A stretch of 45,074 nucleotides of DNA from JAVBOO01 sp031550435. GTDB taxonomy: Bacteria; Bacillota; Clostridia; Lachnospirales; WRAX01. A program made the translations under genes and the position numbers. The stretch is taken from contig JAVBOO010000019.1 of assembly GCA_031550435.1 (NCBI GenBank), positions 1-45,074 on the forward strand. The letters are read 5' to 3'. Each line of letters opens with the position of its first letter. Position 1 is the stretch's first letter. The notes beneath the pieces were generated by a model that did not search any database, had not been told where the DNA came from, and saw only the letters and a list, made by a program, of their open reading frames with translations. Shown here in pieces: positions 23,919-33,597 of this stretch.

Positions 23919-24066
23919 TATAGTGAATTCGATTTTAACGGCTAAAATGAACTTGTTTGTTCTTGCCTTTTAATCGAATAAACGCCCGGACATGAGCATA
24001 TTTGCGATTAGTAAATGTGCGAATGCTTGGCGTGATTTAAGATAGTTCCTGTCTTAAATCACTATA
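23919..24066. repeat. Family C MITE-like element, copy C2
   Basis: 148 bases bounded by TATAGTGA and TCACTATA. Left hairpin ATTCGATT/AATCGAAT (23927-23979) and right hairpin GTGATTTAAGA/TCTTAAATCAC (24032-24062). TA borders both ends, fitting TA-target insertion. It fills nearly all of the interval between the riboswitch aptamer and folT. Confidence 0.72.
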
Positions 24067-24094
24067 AATACTTAAAGCAGAGGTGGTTATTTTT

Positions 24095-24751
24095 ATGAAG
24101 AAAAACAGTAAAAGTCCAAACAAAAGCACAATTGAAAACACAAACACAGCAAAAAAGAATGTCTGCGGTTTTTTTAGCCCTCAGCGTCTGTCCGACTTTT
24201 TTAATCCGAAAAAGGTCTTCACAGCCAGAAATATTTGCATCATGGGTATGATGGTCGCTCTGGCTGTTGTGCTGGATCAGTTTACGATTCAACTCACTCC
24301 CCAGCAAAAGCTCATTTCGATTTCGTACATACCAAACGCGATTACCGCAATGCTCTTTGGCCCGATAGCCGCGATTTTTTACGGGTTTGCGGTAGACACC
24401 GTTAAATTCTTTATAAACTCGCACGGTAGCGCGTACTTCCCCGGCTATGCCATAAGCGAAGTTGTCGGCTGCCTGACATATGCATGCTTTATGTACAAGC
24501 AAAAAATTACTGTTTCCAAAGTTATTGCTTCAAGAGCTATAATAACCGTAGTTGTATATTTGGGCCTTAACTTCTTGTGGGGCAGCATACTTTGGGGCCA
24601 GGAAGCAAGCAAATTCTATACATCTGTAAAACTTATAAACAATCTGGTACAGTTCCCGATACATGCGGCCATAGTTTATGCCGTCGGTAAAGCGTTTGAC
24701 ACTGTGCCCGAACTGAAAAAACTGAAATACTCAGCGGTATCATACAACTAA
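24095..24751 (+). CDS. folT: Folate ECF transporter S component FolT
   Basis: 218 aa from ATG 24095 after AGAGGTGG; a GTG at 24083 lies within the ribosome binding site. Substrate-capture subunit of an energy-coupling-factor transporter that works with shared EcfA/EcfT (not in the window). Charged N-terminal tail (about 1-45), then six membrane helices, including MLFGPIAAIFYGFAVDTVKF and NNLVQFPIHAAIVYAV typical of FolT. The THF riboswitch upstream supports folate as the ligand. Followed 26 bases later by the MATE gene. Confidence 0.9.
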   Translation: MKKNSKSPNKSTIENTNTAKKNVCGFFSPQRLSDFFNPKKVFTARNICIMGMMVALAVVLDQFTIQLTPQQKLISISYIPNAITAMLFGPIAAIFYGFAVDTVKFFINSHGSAYFPGYAISEVVGCLTYACFMYKQKITVSKVIASRAIITVVVYLGLNFLWGSILWGQEASKFYTSVKLINNLVQFPIHAAIVYAVGKAFDTVPELKKLKYSAVSYN

Positions 24752-24777
24752 GCAAGCCTTAAACTAAAGGAGTACTC

Positions 24778-26151
24778 ATGGCAGGAAGCAGATCATACGA
24801 CTTGACAAATGGACCCATATTCAAAAAGCTCAGCCTTGTCGCTGTTCCGATTATGGGAACATCGCTGATGCAGATGGCATACAACCTGACGGACATGTTT
24901 TGGCTCGGCAGACTAAAAGACAACGGCCTGTCAGTCGCTTCATCCGGTTCTGCCGGCATGTTTTTGTGGCTATCGTTCGGACTTGTGCTGTTCGGGCGAA
25001 CAGGCTCGGAAATCGGTGTTTCTCAGAACCTCGGCAAAGGTGACCCCGAAACGGCAAAAAAATACTCCCATGCCGCCGTTTCGATTTCTGCCCTGCTCGG
25101 TATCCTGTGTATGATTGCTTCAGTCTTTTTTGGAAAACAGCTTATCGGCGTTTTCAACATAAAAGAAGCAAACGTTGTCGCCGACGCCGCAAAATATCTT
25201 GCGATAGTCGGGCTTTCCTCCCCGCAGATGTTCATCAGCTATGCCATAATGGGCACGTTTAACGGGTCCGGCAACTCGGGAGTATCCTTTATCGCAAGCG
25301 GAGTCGGTCTCGCCGTAAACATGATACTCGACCCGATCTTAATACTTGGACTTCATATGGGTATAACCGGAGCCGCAATCGCGACCGCCCTCGCGCAAAC
25401 AATAGTGTTTGTCATTTTTGTATTTGCTCTTAAAAAGAGCGGCAGACCATTTGAAACCTATAGATTTTTTGTCAGGCCCGATTTTAGAAAAATACAGGAA
25501 ATTATTAGACAGTGCCTTCCCGTTTCTCTCGAAAGCATGTTTTTCACCGCAATGGCAATGGTAACAACAAGATTTGTCGCCGATTACGGAGCGTCTGCCA
25601 TAACGGTGCAACGCGTCGGCTCGCAGGTCGAATCTCTTTCCTGGCTTATCGGCGGCAGCTTCGGCTCCGCTGTCACGGCGTTTGTCGGCCAAAACTACGG
25701 AGCCGGCCTATGGACAAGAATCAGAAAGGGCTATAATATATCCGTCGCGACCATGCTTGTTTGGGGAGTTATCACAACGACTTTGCTCTATTTTGGCGGC
25801 GGCTTCATTTTTTCGCTGTTTTTAACCGACAAAGAGTTCTTTGAAGCCGGCGCGGTTTACCTGCGGATACTGTCTGTCTGCCAGCTCTTTACCTGTCTGG
25901 AAAGCGTATCTGCCGGAGCTTTCAGAGGGGCGGGCAAAACACTGCCCTCCTCTGCTGTAAGCATAGTGACCAACTTTATTCGCGTCATCCTTTGTTACCT
26001 GCTCTCGCTGACGCCTCTCGGACTCAACGGAATATGGTGGGGCATAACGATTACCGGCATACTCAGGGGACTCGGAATATATGTGTGGTTCCGTGTGTTC
26101 ATCAGGAAACTGCCGCATGAAGATGCAGCCGCTTTGACCGCGGCTGTATAG
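24778..26151 (+). CDS. MATE family efflux transporter
   Basis: 457 aa, about 12 membrane helices in two MatE repeats. N-terminal repeat begins LTNGPIFKKLSLVAVPIMGT and the second half holds VSLESMFFTAMAMVTTRFVA. Na+- or H+-driven export of drugs or metabolites; substrate cannot be told. ATG 24778 follows AAAGGAG. Probably transcribed with folT or from the same leader. Confidence 0.92.
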   Translation: MAGSRSYDLTNGPIFKKLSLVAVPIMGTSLMQMAYNLTDMFWLGRLKDNGLSVASSGSAGMFLWLSFGLVLFGRTGSEIGVSQNLGKGDPETAKKYSHAAVSISALLGILCMIASVFFGKQLIGVFNIKEANVVADAAKYLAIVGLSSPQMFISYAIMGTFNGSGNSGVSFIASGVGLAVNMILDPILILGLHMGITGAAIATALAQTIVFVIFVFALKKSGRPFETYRFFVRPDFRKIQEIIRQCLPVSLESMFFTAMAMVTTRFVADYGASAITVQRVGSQVESLSWLIGGSFGSAVTAFVGQNYGAGLWTRIRKGYNISVATMLVWGVITTTLLYFGGGFIFSLFLTDKEFFEAGAVYLRILSVCQLFTCLESVSAGAFRGAGKTLPSSAVSIVTNFIRVILCYLLSLTPLGLNGIWWGITITGILRGLGIYVWFRVFIRKLPHEDAAALTAAV

Positions 26152-26185
26152 TGATATATCATACTCAAAACAAAGAAGGTCGATT

Positions 26186-27304
26186 ATGAGTTCTGTTTCG
26201 GATTTTTTCAAAAGATTCGTAAAAGCGTTTACAGACAAAGGCTTTGTGGTATCCGAAAGCCAAAAACACATGGAAATCAGTGATGATCTGCCCGCACTGC
26301 TGCTGTTTAAGCAAATCGGCACGGCGCTGTATATGTATAGACTGTATAACGGCGGTAAGATAAACTCGAGCAGTATAAACGCACACTCTGTCGATTTGCG
26401 GAAGTATGCCGAAGAGCTTATTTTCGGCAATAACTGCAGAATGGTAATCATGACAAGCATACTGATTACCGCCGAAAGAACCGAAGATGGCGCAAAATTC
26501 CTGCAAAACACCCCCGAAGTGTTCGGGCAGGTATACGAGTTGTACTACAACGTTGTTGTCGGCGAAAAAACAATGTTGGCAAACGAGGCGCAGCCAAACA
26601 ACATTATAGATATAAGTCAAATGCTCGGAGATGCCTTTAACAACGAGAATACAGAACCGGCCGCAACTGTCGGTGAAATTTATGAAAAATCTGCGCATAA
26701 GTCCGTGTTGAAACCGAAGAGAAGTCCGTTCCTGGTATATGCCATCATGGCCGTAAATGTGCTTGTGTTCGCATTGTGCGAAATGAACGGCGGTACGGAT
26801 AACATTGTAAACCTGCTGCGTTTCGGCGCAATGAATTGGTCGCTGGTCGAAGCCGGAGACTTATACAGGCTTTTTTCGGCTATATTCCTGCATTCGGGTA
26901 TAATGCATCTCGGCTATAACTGTCTTTCGCTGTATATTTTCGGTGAGAGATGCGAGAAGCACTACGGTCACGTTCTCTTTTTGCTCATATATTTGCTGTC
27001 CGGCCTTTCTTCGAACTTTTTCTCGGGAATAGCGGACTCAAGCAGCGTGATGGTCGGCGCTTCAGGCGCGATATTCGGGCTTGCGGGAGCGGTAGGTATA
27101 GCCGCTTTGTTTACGGGAAAGACTGTTGACGGGTTAGGTCTCGGTTCTCTGATAATGCTGATTATCGCTTCGCTCGCGTTCGGCTTTTTGATGCCGAACG
27201 TCGGAAATGTCGCCCATGTAACCGGATTGATTACCGGAAGCGTTATAAGCACAATTATAGGTCTGTGTGGATTTTGGAAGGACAAGACTGCCGAAAATGA
27301 GTAA
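26186..27304 (+). CDS. Rhomboid family intramembrane serine protease
   Basis: 372 aa. A cytoplasmic N-terminal domain of about 175 residues (no recognised family, alpha/beta pattern), then the rhomboid core (about 180-360) with seven predicted membrane segments: HSGIMHLGYNCLSLYIFG (236-253), catalytic Ser293 in GASGAIFG and His344 in NVAHVTG. All catalytic residues are present. Substrates unknown; N-terminal cytosolic domain may regulate activity. ATG 26186 follows GAAGGTC. The stop overlaps the UDG start by 8 bases. Confidence 0.92.
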   Translation: MSSVSDFFKRFVKAFTDKGFVVSESQKHMEISDDLPALLLFKQIGTALYMYRLYNGGKINSSSINAHSVDLRKYAEELIFGNNCRMVIMTSILITAERTEDGAKFLQNTPEVFGQVYELYYNVVVGEKTMLANEAQPNNIIDISQMLGDAFNNENTEPAATVGEIYEKSAHKSVLKPKRSPFLVYAIMAVNVLVFALCEMNGGTDNIVNLLRFGAMNWSLVEAGDLYRLFSAIFLHSGIMHLGYNCLSLYIFGERCEKHYGHVLFLLIYLLSGLSSNFFSGIADSSSVMVGASGAIFGLAGAVGIAALFTGKTVDGLGLGSLIMLIIASLAFGFLMPNVGNVAHVTGLITGSVISTIIGLCGFWKDKTAENE

Positions 27305-27908
27305 CGAACTCGAGAAATTATACGGAGAAATGCGCTCTGAGGCACAAAACAACCCTGTCATAAAAGACAGGGTAATTGTCACGGGCGAGGGAAGCACCTC
27401 CCCGCTTATTATGCTGATAGGCGAGGCTCCGGGCGGCGAAGAGGAACGGCTCGTTCGCCCCTTCGTCGGAAGCGCCGGAAAGAATCTGGACGAATTTCTC
27501 CGCGTTTTGGAACAAAAACGCGAAAACATGTACATAACAAATCTTGTAAAGGTTCGCCCGACAAAGCAAAGCGAAAAAACCGGACAGCTTGTAAACAGAC
27601 CCCCGAACAGAAATGAGATTGAATTTTTCACGCCGTACCTCGAACGCGAGCTTGACCTGCTTTCGCCCAAGCTAATCGTTACACTCGGTAATTTTTCACT
27701 GAAAGCACTGCTGCGGGACAGCAGCGTAACCATCGGCAAGCTGCACGGCAAAAACATAGTATTTAACAAGAACCACAGGCTGTTTCCGCTTTACCACCCG
27801 GCAGCGATAATATATAACCGCGAACTGATGCAAACATATAACGAGGATCTGCAAGTGCTGAAACTTCTGCTTAACAAAATAGAACAAAGCAACCCGGAGG
27901 TAATATGA
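27297..27908 (+). CDS. Family 4-type uracil-DNA glycosylase, cysteine-free
   Basis: 203 aa from ATG 27297, overlapping rhomboid. Removes uracil from DNA, leaving an abasic site. Motif 1 GEAPGGEEE (42-50) and motif 3 HPAAI (167-171) of UDG families 4/5 are clear, with RPFVGSAGKNL between. The protein has no cysteine at all, so the [4Fe-4S] cluster of canonical family 4 enzymes cannot form. Ends in an ATGA overlap with polA, tying it to repair synthesis. Confidence 0.88.
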   Translation: MSNELEKLYGEMRSEAQNNPVIKDRVIVTGEGSTSPLIMLIGEAPGGEEERLVRPFVGSAGKNLDEFLRVLEQKRENMYITNLVKVRPTKQSEKTGQLVNRPPNRNEIEFFTPYLERELDLLSPKLIVTLGNFSLKALLRDSSVTIGKLHGKNIVFNKNHRLFPLYHPAAIIYNRELMQTYNEDLQVLKLLLNKIEQSNPEVI

Positions 27909-30571
27909 ACCGCAAAATAATGCTGATTGACGGTAATTCGATTGTAAACAGGGCCTTTTACGGCATACCGCTGCTCTCTGATAAAAACGGGATGTTTACA
28001 AATGCCGTCTACGGCTTCATAAACATATTCCAAAAACTTTACTTTGAGGAAAGACCCTCTGCAGTTGTAGCTGCTTTTGATCTGCCCGCCCCGACGTTCA
28101 GACACAAGCAGTTTTCGGACTACAAAGCCGGCAGAAAGCCCATGCCTAATGAGTTGCGTCCCCAGTTACCTCTTCTGAAAGAGCTGCTTGGCCTGATGAA
28201 TATCAAAATAACTGAAATCGAAGGCTACGAAGCCGACGATATACTCGGGTCATACGCGAAGCTCGCCGAAGCCGACGGACTTGACGCTGTCATAATCTCG
28301 GGAGACAGGGATTTGCTGCAAATCGCCACCGACAGGACAAAAATACGTATACCCAAAACAAAAGGCAATAAAACTGAGGTGGAGGACTACTACGCCCTAG
28401 ACATCGTTGGTCAGCTCGGCGTTACGCCCCGTGAATATATAGACGTTAAAGCGCTTATGGGCGACAGCTCCGATAACATTCCCGGCGTACCGGGAATAGG
28501 CGAGAAAACAGCGTTTAAAATAATTATGGAATACAAGACCGTCGAAAACGCGATCGCAAACGCCGAAAAAATCACTCCGAAAAAAGCTTCCGAAAACCTT
28601 AAGGAGCATTCGGAAACAGCACTTTTCAGCAAGATGCTTGCAACAATAAATACAGACGCGCCCATCGGGAAGCTTCCCGGAGATGTCTCAGAAGCCGAGA
28701 TATTTAACGCGGAGGCCTACGAAAAAATACAGCAACTCGGCTTTAAGTCGATGTATTCCCTTTTTGCCCGGGCCGAAACCGTTTCCGAAAAAAAGAAGCC
28801 CGCGACAGTTTCGATGATATTAAAGACAGAGGCAGAGCTCGCGGCACTTGTCGAAGAAATTAAAAGCGCTGATTATTCGGCATTTGCTTTGATTTACGAT
28901 GAGGACAATTTCCTCGGCATAGCGTTCTCCTCCGAACCAAACAAGGCTTGCTTTGCCACGATATTCGGAGAAATCGGAGAGCAGCGCATGTTTGAACTGT
29001 GCAGAGCATATTTTGAAGGTGAAAACAAGAAGGTCTGCCACGACATAAAAACACAGCTGACCCGCCTCTCAGAATACGGAATCGAGCCGAAACACCTTAT
29101 TTTTGATACGATGCTTGCAGCATATATCTTAAACGCCTCAAAAGATAACTACGATTGTGACGACGTTGCGCTGGAATATCTGGACGAGAGCCTGCTTTCA
29201 TACGAGGCCTTCTTCGGCAAGAACAAGACAAAAGTTGTATACACTATACTTAACAACGATGAAGAAAAGCTCATGTCGTTTGCGTGTTCTCAATCTGACG
29301 CGGTTTACAGGCTCTATGGCGCAACCGCTTCAAAAATCGAGTCGGCAGGGCAGCACGGGCTCTACCATAATATTGAGCTTCCTCTCGCGCATGTGCTTCG
29401 CGATATGGAAAAACTCGGGGTAAAGATTGACAAAGACGCGCTTTACGAATACGGAAAAGAACTCGATACGGAAATCAAAACGCTGACAGGCGAGATTTAC
29501 GCGCTTTCGGGCGAAGAGTTCAACATAGCGTCGCCAAAACAGCTCGGAGTTATCCTTTTCGAAAAGCTCGGTCTGAAAAGCGGCAAAAAAAACAAAACGG
29601 GTTACTCGACATCCGCCGAGGTTCTTTCCGAACTTTCCGGAGATTACCCGGTAGTCGACAAAATTCTTGAATACAGAACATATACTAAGCTTAAGTCTAC
29701 CTATGTTGACGGTCTTTTGTCCGAAATCAGGCCGGACGGTAAAATCCATTCGACGTTTAATCAGGTTATCGCGTCTACGGGCAGAATCAGTTCGACTGAG
29801 CCAAACCTGCAAAATATACCGATACGGACCGCAATCGGCCGCGAGCTGCGAAAAATTTTCATACCGTCCGACCCGTCGTTCGTATTTCTGGATGCGGACT
29901 ATTCTCAAATAGAGCTTAGAATACTCGCTCATATCTCGGGAGACGAAACGTTTATAAAGGCGTTTCGCGAAGGCGAGGATATACACAGAATTACAGCCGC
30001 GCGGGTTTTCAGGATGCCTGAGGAATTTGTTTCGCAGGAACAACGTTCTGCGGCAAAGGCCGTAAATTTCGGCATAGTTTACGGCATAAGCGCTTTCAGC
30101 CTTTCCAAGGATCTGAAAATCGGCATGAAAGAAGCGCAAAGCTATATAGACGGGTACTTTGAGAAATATCCCGGCGTAAAAACATATTTGGACAATGCTG
30201 TCGCCTCTGCAAAAGAAAAAGGCTATGCCGAGACGATTTTCGGACGCAGAAGGTATATACACGAGCTTAAGTCCCCGAACTTTAACACCCGCTCATTCGG
30301 TGAAAGAATCGCTATGAACATGCCGATTCAAGGCAGTGCCGCCGATATAATCAAAATCGCCATGGTCAGAGTACACAAAAGGCTTGTTGACGGTGGTTTC
30401 CGCTCAAGGTTGATTTTACAGATACACGACGAGCTGCTGGTTGAAGCCGACATCGGCGAAATCTGCGAGGTTCAAAAACTGCTCGCTGACGAAATGCAAA
30501 ACGCCGCAAAACTTTCTGTTCCGCTCGATGTTGAAGTTAAGCGCGGAAAAAGTTGGTATGAGGCGCACTAA
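27905..30571 (+). CDS. polA: DNA polymerase I
   Basis: 888 aa: 5'-3' exonuclease (about 1-290; GDRDLLQIA and GDSSDNIPGVPGIGEKTA), a middle 3'-5' exonuclease-like domain (about 295-480) and the family A polymerase (about 490-888; motif A DADYSQIELRILAHISGDE, motif B RSAAKAVNFGIVYGISAFSL, motif C LILQIHDELLV). The middle domain lacks the FDxE metal-binding acidic residues, as in Bacillus and Taq, so proofreading is probably absent. ATG in the overlap with the UDG, coaE follows after 25 bases. Confidence 0.97.
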   Translation: MNRKIMLIDGNSIVNRAFYGIPLLSDKNGMFTNAVYGFINIFQKLYFEERPSAVVAAFDLPAPTFRHKQFSDYKAGRKPMPNELRPQLPLLKELLGLMNIKITEIEGYEADDILGSYAKLAEADGLDAVIISGDRDLLQIATDRTKIRIPKTKGNKTEVEDYYALDIVGQLGVTPREYIDVKALMGDSSDNIPGVPGIGEKTAFKIIMEYKTVENAIANAEKITPKKASENLKEHSETALFSKMLATINTDAPIGKLPGDVSEAEIFNAEAYEKIQQLGFKSMYSLFARAETVSEKKKPATVSMILKTEAELAALVEEIKSADYSAFALIYDEDNFLGIAFSSEPNKACFATIFGEIGEQRMFELCRAYFEGENKKVCHDIKTQLTRLSEYGIEPKHLIFDTMLAAYILNASKDNYDCDDVALEYLDESLLSYEAFFGKNKTKVVYTILNNDEEKLMSFACSQSDAVYRLYGATASKIESAGQHGLYHNIELPLAHVLRDMEKLGVKIDKDALYEYGKELDTEIKTLTGEIYALSGEEFNIASPKQLGVILFEKLGLKSGKKNKTGYSTSAEVLSELSGDYPVVDKILEYRTYTKLKSTYVDGLLSEIRPDGKIHSTFNQVIASTGRISSTEPNLQNIPIRTAIGRELRKIFIPSDPSFVFLDADYSQIELRILAHISGDETFIKAFREGEDIHRITAARVFRMPEEFVSQEQRSAAKAVNFGIVYGISAFSLSKDLKIGMKEAQSYIDGYFEKYPGVKTYLDNAVASAKEKGYAETIFGRRRYIHELKSPNFNTRSFGERIAMNMPIQGSAADIIKIAMVRVHKRLVDGGFRSRLILQIHDELLVEADIGEICEVQKLLADEMQNAAKLSVPLDVEVKRGKSWYEAH

Positions 30572-30596
30572 AAAGGCGCATTCCGGGAGTTGTTTT

Positions 30597-31193
30597 ATGA
30601 AAGTACTTGGTTTGACCGGCAGTATTGCCTCAGGCAAAAGCACGGTATCCGGCATTTTGCGCCTGCACGGCGGTTATATACTCGATGCCGACGAAATAAA
30701 CCATTATAACATGCTTAGGGGCAACCGGGCATATAAAGAAATAATCGACGTTTTCGGCAGGGCAATACTGGACGAAGACTCGGAAATCGACCGCTCTCTT
30801 CTCGGAGAAAAGGTTTTTTCCCACAAAGCCAAGCTTTCGGCTCTTGAAGAGATAGCTCACAGGCATGTAAAAGAGTACACGCTCGAAAAGCTTAAAGAGC
30901 TTGAAGCCGAGGGAACACATGTTTTTTGCGTAATAGACGCACCTCTTCTTATAGAGGCGAATATGCAGTTTTACTGCGACAGCGTCTGGCTTGTCTTCGC
31001 GGATACGCATACAAGAGTTAAGCGCCTTCTTTCCAGAAATAACTATACCCATGAGCAGGCACTGGCAAGAATTAACGCCCAAACACCTTACAGCGCTCTT
31101 TTGAAACATGCCGACACTGTTATATACAATGCCGGAACAAGAGAAGAACTCGAAGCGCGGGTTGATAGAGAGCTGTTAAAATTTTTGAAATAA
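30597..31193 (+). CDS. coaE: Dephospho-CoA kinase
   Basis: 198 aa from ATG 30597; an upstream in-frame extension overlapping polA is not native. Last step of coenzyme A synthesis: ATP plus dephospho-CoA. P-loop GSIASGKST (about 8-16), the DADEI (30-34) Asp, and APLLIEA (about 115-121). Next to polA, a frequent arrangement in Firmicutes. Confidence 0.95.
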   Translation: MKVLGLTGSIASGKSTVSGILRLHGGYILDADEINHYNMLRGNRAYKEIIDVFGRAILDEDSEIDRSLLGEKVFSHKAKLSALEEIAHRHVKEYTLEKLKELEAEGTHVFCVIDAPLLIEANMQFYCDSVWLVFADTHTRVKRLLSRNNYTHEQALARINAQTPYSALLKHADTVIYNAGTREELEARVDRELLKFLK

Positions 31194-31210
31194 GCGCAGG
31201 AGATCCGTGG

Positions 31211-31780
31211 ATGGTCAACACAAAAAACAAACGTTTTTTTAAAGCGGCGGCTGCGTTGATTACGCTGTCCGCACTCATATACCTCGCTTACCTGGTCGTG
31301 ACAACATTGTACCCTCTCAAATACATCGATGTAATACGAAAATATTCGGACGAGTTTGGGCTTGACCCTGTTTTGGTCTGCGCCGTTATACACTCCGAAA
31401 GCAGGTTCGAAAGCTCTGCCGAGTCCTACAAGGGCGCGGGTGGACTCATGCAGCTTGTTCGGATGACTGCGGACTGGGGTGCGGAAATACTTGAGATTCC
31501 CGAATACAGTTATGACAGGATAAACGAGCCGGAGCTTAACATTAGGCTGGGCTGCTGGTATCTCTCCAGACTGTTTGACCAATACGGCAACATGGACACG
31601 GCTCTTGCTGCCTATAACGCCGGAAGCGGAAACGTATCGCGCTGGCTGCAAGATCCGAAATACTCAAAAGACGGCATAACGCTCGACGCAGTACCCTACG
31701 GCGAGACGAGACGCTATATCGAAAGAGTCAGAAAAAGAGAAAAAATCTACTCGGTTATATTGGATCTGAGCAACAAATAA
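31211..31780 (+). CDS. Lytic transglycosylase (SLT domain), membrane-anchored
   Basis: 189 aa. N-terminal membrane segment (about 10-32, AAALITLSALIYLAYLVV), then an SLT/GH23 domain: HSESRFESSAESYKGAGGLM (about 62-81, catalytic Glu), NIRLGCWYLSRLFDQYGN, AAYNAGSGNVSRW and ETRRYIERV. Cleaves the MurNAc-GlcNAc bond in peptidoglycan outside the membrane. ATG 31211 with CAGGAG upstream. Between coaE and the lipoprotein gene. Confidence 0.92.
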   Translation: MVNTKNKRFFKAAAALITLSALIYLAYLVVTTLYPLKYIDVIRKYSDEFGLDPVLVCAVIHSESRFESSAESYKGAGGLMQLVRMTADWGAEILEIPEYSYDRINEPELNIRLGCWYLSRLFDQYGNMDTALAAYNAGSGNVSRWLQDPKYSKDGITLDAVPYGETRRYIERVRKREKIYSVILDLSNK

Positions 31781-31801
31781 TCGCGATTGAAAGGTCTTTT
31801 G

Positions 31802-33460
31802 ATGAAAAAAATATTAGTGCTGTTGTTTGTACTGTTTTTAACTCTCACCGGCTGCTCGTCATTGCAGCCTTATGTCTCGCCGGAACCGGAGCCGACTGAG
31901 CCTGCAGGAGTCGTTTCTTTGCCTGCCGTAAAAGCTCCCGTACCGGCTGAGGGCGGCAGTATCTCTATATCCTCCAGGCTCCCGAAAACACTGAACCCGC
32001 TGATAAACGAAGATGCGACAGTCGGTGATATTTTACTGCTCGCGTATGAGCCTCTTGTTATATACAACGAAAACCTCAAGCCTGTCATCAACGATTGCCT
32101 TGTCGATTACGCAAACATTTCCGCCGACAATATGAGTGTTATCGTAGCGCTCAAAAGCGGCTTAAGCTGGAGTAACGATGCTGGGATAGACGCGGATGAT
32201 CTGATTTATTCTTTAAACACGCTTGCGCTTGCTCCGGAGACGGCACTGTATAAGCATTGTATCAACAACATCGAAGGTTTTACAAAGCTGTCCGATTTGT
32301 CTGTGCAAATTACGTTTAAGCAACCTTTGCAAGGGCTCTTGTATGACTTGATGTTCCCTATGATACCGAACAACATGACCATACCCGACTTGCTCGTAAA
32401 AAAATCAGCGGCGCAGTTTCCGGTCTATAACGGTATTTACGGTTTCCTGTCATATACCCCTTCTCAAGAGCTCGTACTGGCCGCAAACGAAAAGTCTCTG
32501 CGCGAAAAACCGTATATCTCTAAATTGCATGTGATTATCACGAAGAATGCCGAAACCGATATAACGGCATTTGAGCGTTCTCTGCTTGACGCGGCGGTTT
32601 GCGGCATCTCCGAGATGAACAGCCTGCTCGGAAGGATAAACTCAAAAGCTAATCTATACCCGTCGACCTATTACGACTTTATCGGTTTTAACCTGAACAG
32701 GCCGCTGTTCGCTCTGAAAGAGGTGCGAAGCGCGGTAGCGATGTGCCTGCCGGCCGAAGAAATAATCTCAAAGGTATATCTTGACTGTGCGCAAAAAGCT
32801 CCGGCCATGATACGTCCGAACTCGTACCTGTACAACCCGGCAGCGGTTCTTCCCTCGTTTTCACTCGACAGCGCCAACAACCTTCTTTATTCCTGCGGGT
32901 TCAGAGATACAAACGGTGATAATATCTATGAAAAAGTTATAACCGGGGCAGACGGCGATAAGGTGCAATCAGACCTGCGCTTCAACATACTGTACAATAC
33001 AGAAAACGATGCGAGAGCCGGAGTTGCAAAAGAACTAGAGAAAAACCTTGAAAAAATCGGGTTCAGCGTTGAACTGAACGGTGTCGGTTTTGATGACTAC
33101 ACCGCCCTGCTCTCCGAAAGAAATTACGATGTATTTATCGGTGGTATACTTATGTCCGACAAAAAGCCTGATTTGCGCTTTATGCTTTCGTCGGAAGAGG
33201 CCTTGACCGGAAAAAACTACTGTGATTTTAAAAGCGAGAAGGCGGACGAATTCTTGGGGCTTATTGACACGGCCTCAACCGAAGCCGAATACAAAGGAGC
33301 TTTTTTCGACCTGCAAAAGCTGCTTACCGATGAGCTTCCGATAATCGGAATAGGTTTCAGGGAAGACGTTCTTCTGACAGCCTCAGATATCTACGGCTGC
33401 AACGGAAACCGGCGAAACGGTCTATACTATGATATGAATAAATGGTTTATCGGCAATTGA
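31802..33460 (+). CDS. Extracellular solute-binding lipoprotein (SBP_bac_5 family)
   Basis: 552 aa from ATG 31802 (AAAGGT upstream). Lipoprotein signal with lipobox LTGC at about 13-18; the mature protein has the peptide/nickel-binding fold (GGSISISSRLPKTLNPL, LVIYNENLKPVINDCLVDY, GLSWSNDAGIDADDLIYSL). Binds an oligopeptide or similar for ABC import, but no permease or ATPase genes are adjacent. Its TGA stop is shared with the first bases of repeat B3. Confidence 0.9.
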   Translation: MKKILVLLFVLFLTLTGCSSLQPYVSPEPEPTEPAGVVSLPAVKAPVPAEGGSISISSRLPKTLNPLINEDATVGDILLLAYEPLVIYNENLKPVINDCLVDYANISADNMSVIVALKSGLSWSNDAGIDADDLIYSLNTLALAPETALYKHCINNIEGFTKLSDLSVQITFKQPLQGLLYDLMFPMIPNNMTIPDLLVKKSAAQFPVYNGIYGFLSYTPSQELVLAANEKSLREKPYISKLHVIITKNAETDITAFERSLLDAAVCGISEMNSLLGRINSKANLYPSTYYDFIGFNLNRPLFALKEVRSAVAMCLPAEEIISKVYLDCAQKAPAMIRPNSYLYNPAAVLPSFSLDSANNLLYSCGFRDTNGDNIYEKVITGADGDKVQSDLRFNILYNTENDARAGVAKELEKNLEKIGFSVELNGVGFDDYTALLSERNYDVFIGGILMSDKKPDLRFMLSSEEALTGKNYCDFKSEKADEFLGLIDTASTEAEYKGAFFDLQKLLTDELPIIGIGFREDVLLTASDIYGCNGNRRNGLYYDMNKWFIGN

Positions 33461-33567
33461 TCCCCCGATTAAACCCTGCGGTTTAATCACCCCCTATTAC
33501 CTGCCCTGCGGGTCTAATGGGGATTGACGCGACAAGTTTAGCGAATGCTCAGATTGTCACCTCAATA
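33459..33567 (+). repeat. Family B double-hairpin repeat, copy B3
   Basis: Begins GATCCCCCGATTAAACCCTG on the stop codon of the lipoprotein gene and ends CACCTCAATAA. Hairpin 1 GATTAAACC/GGTTTAATC, hairpin 2 with CTGCCCTGCGGG core, then GCGACAAGTTTAGCGAATG. Very close to B2. Confidence 0.87.
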
Positions 33568-33597
33568 ATAATCAAAAACTGTTTGTCCGGAGGAAAA

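Noticed and set aside
23603..23923. A 106-codon frame upstream of folT
   Set aside because: It runs through the THF riboswitch aptamer, which explains the conservation better; no ribosome binding site.
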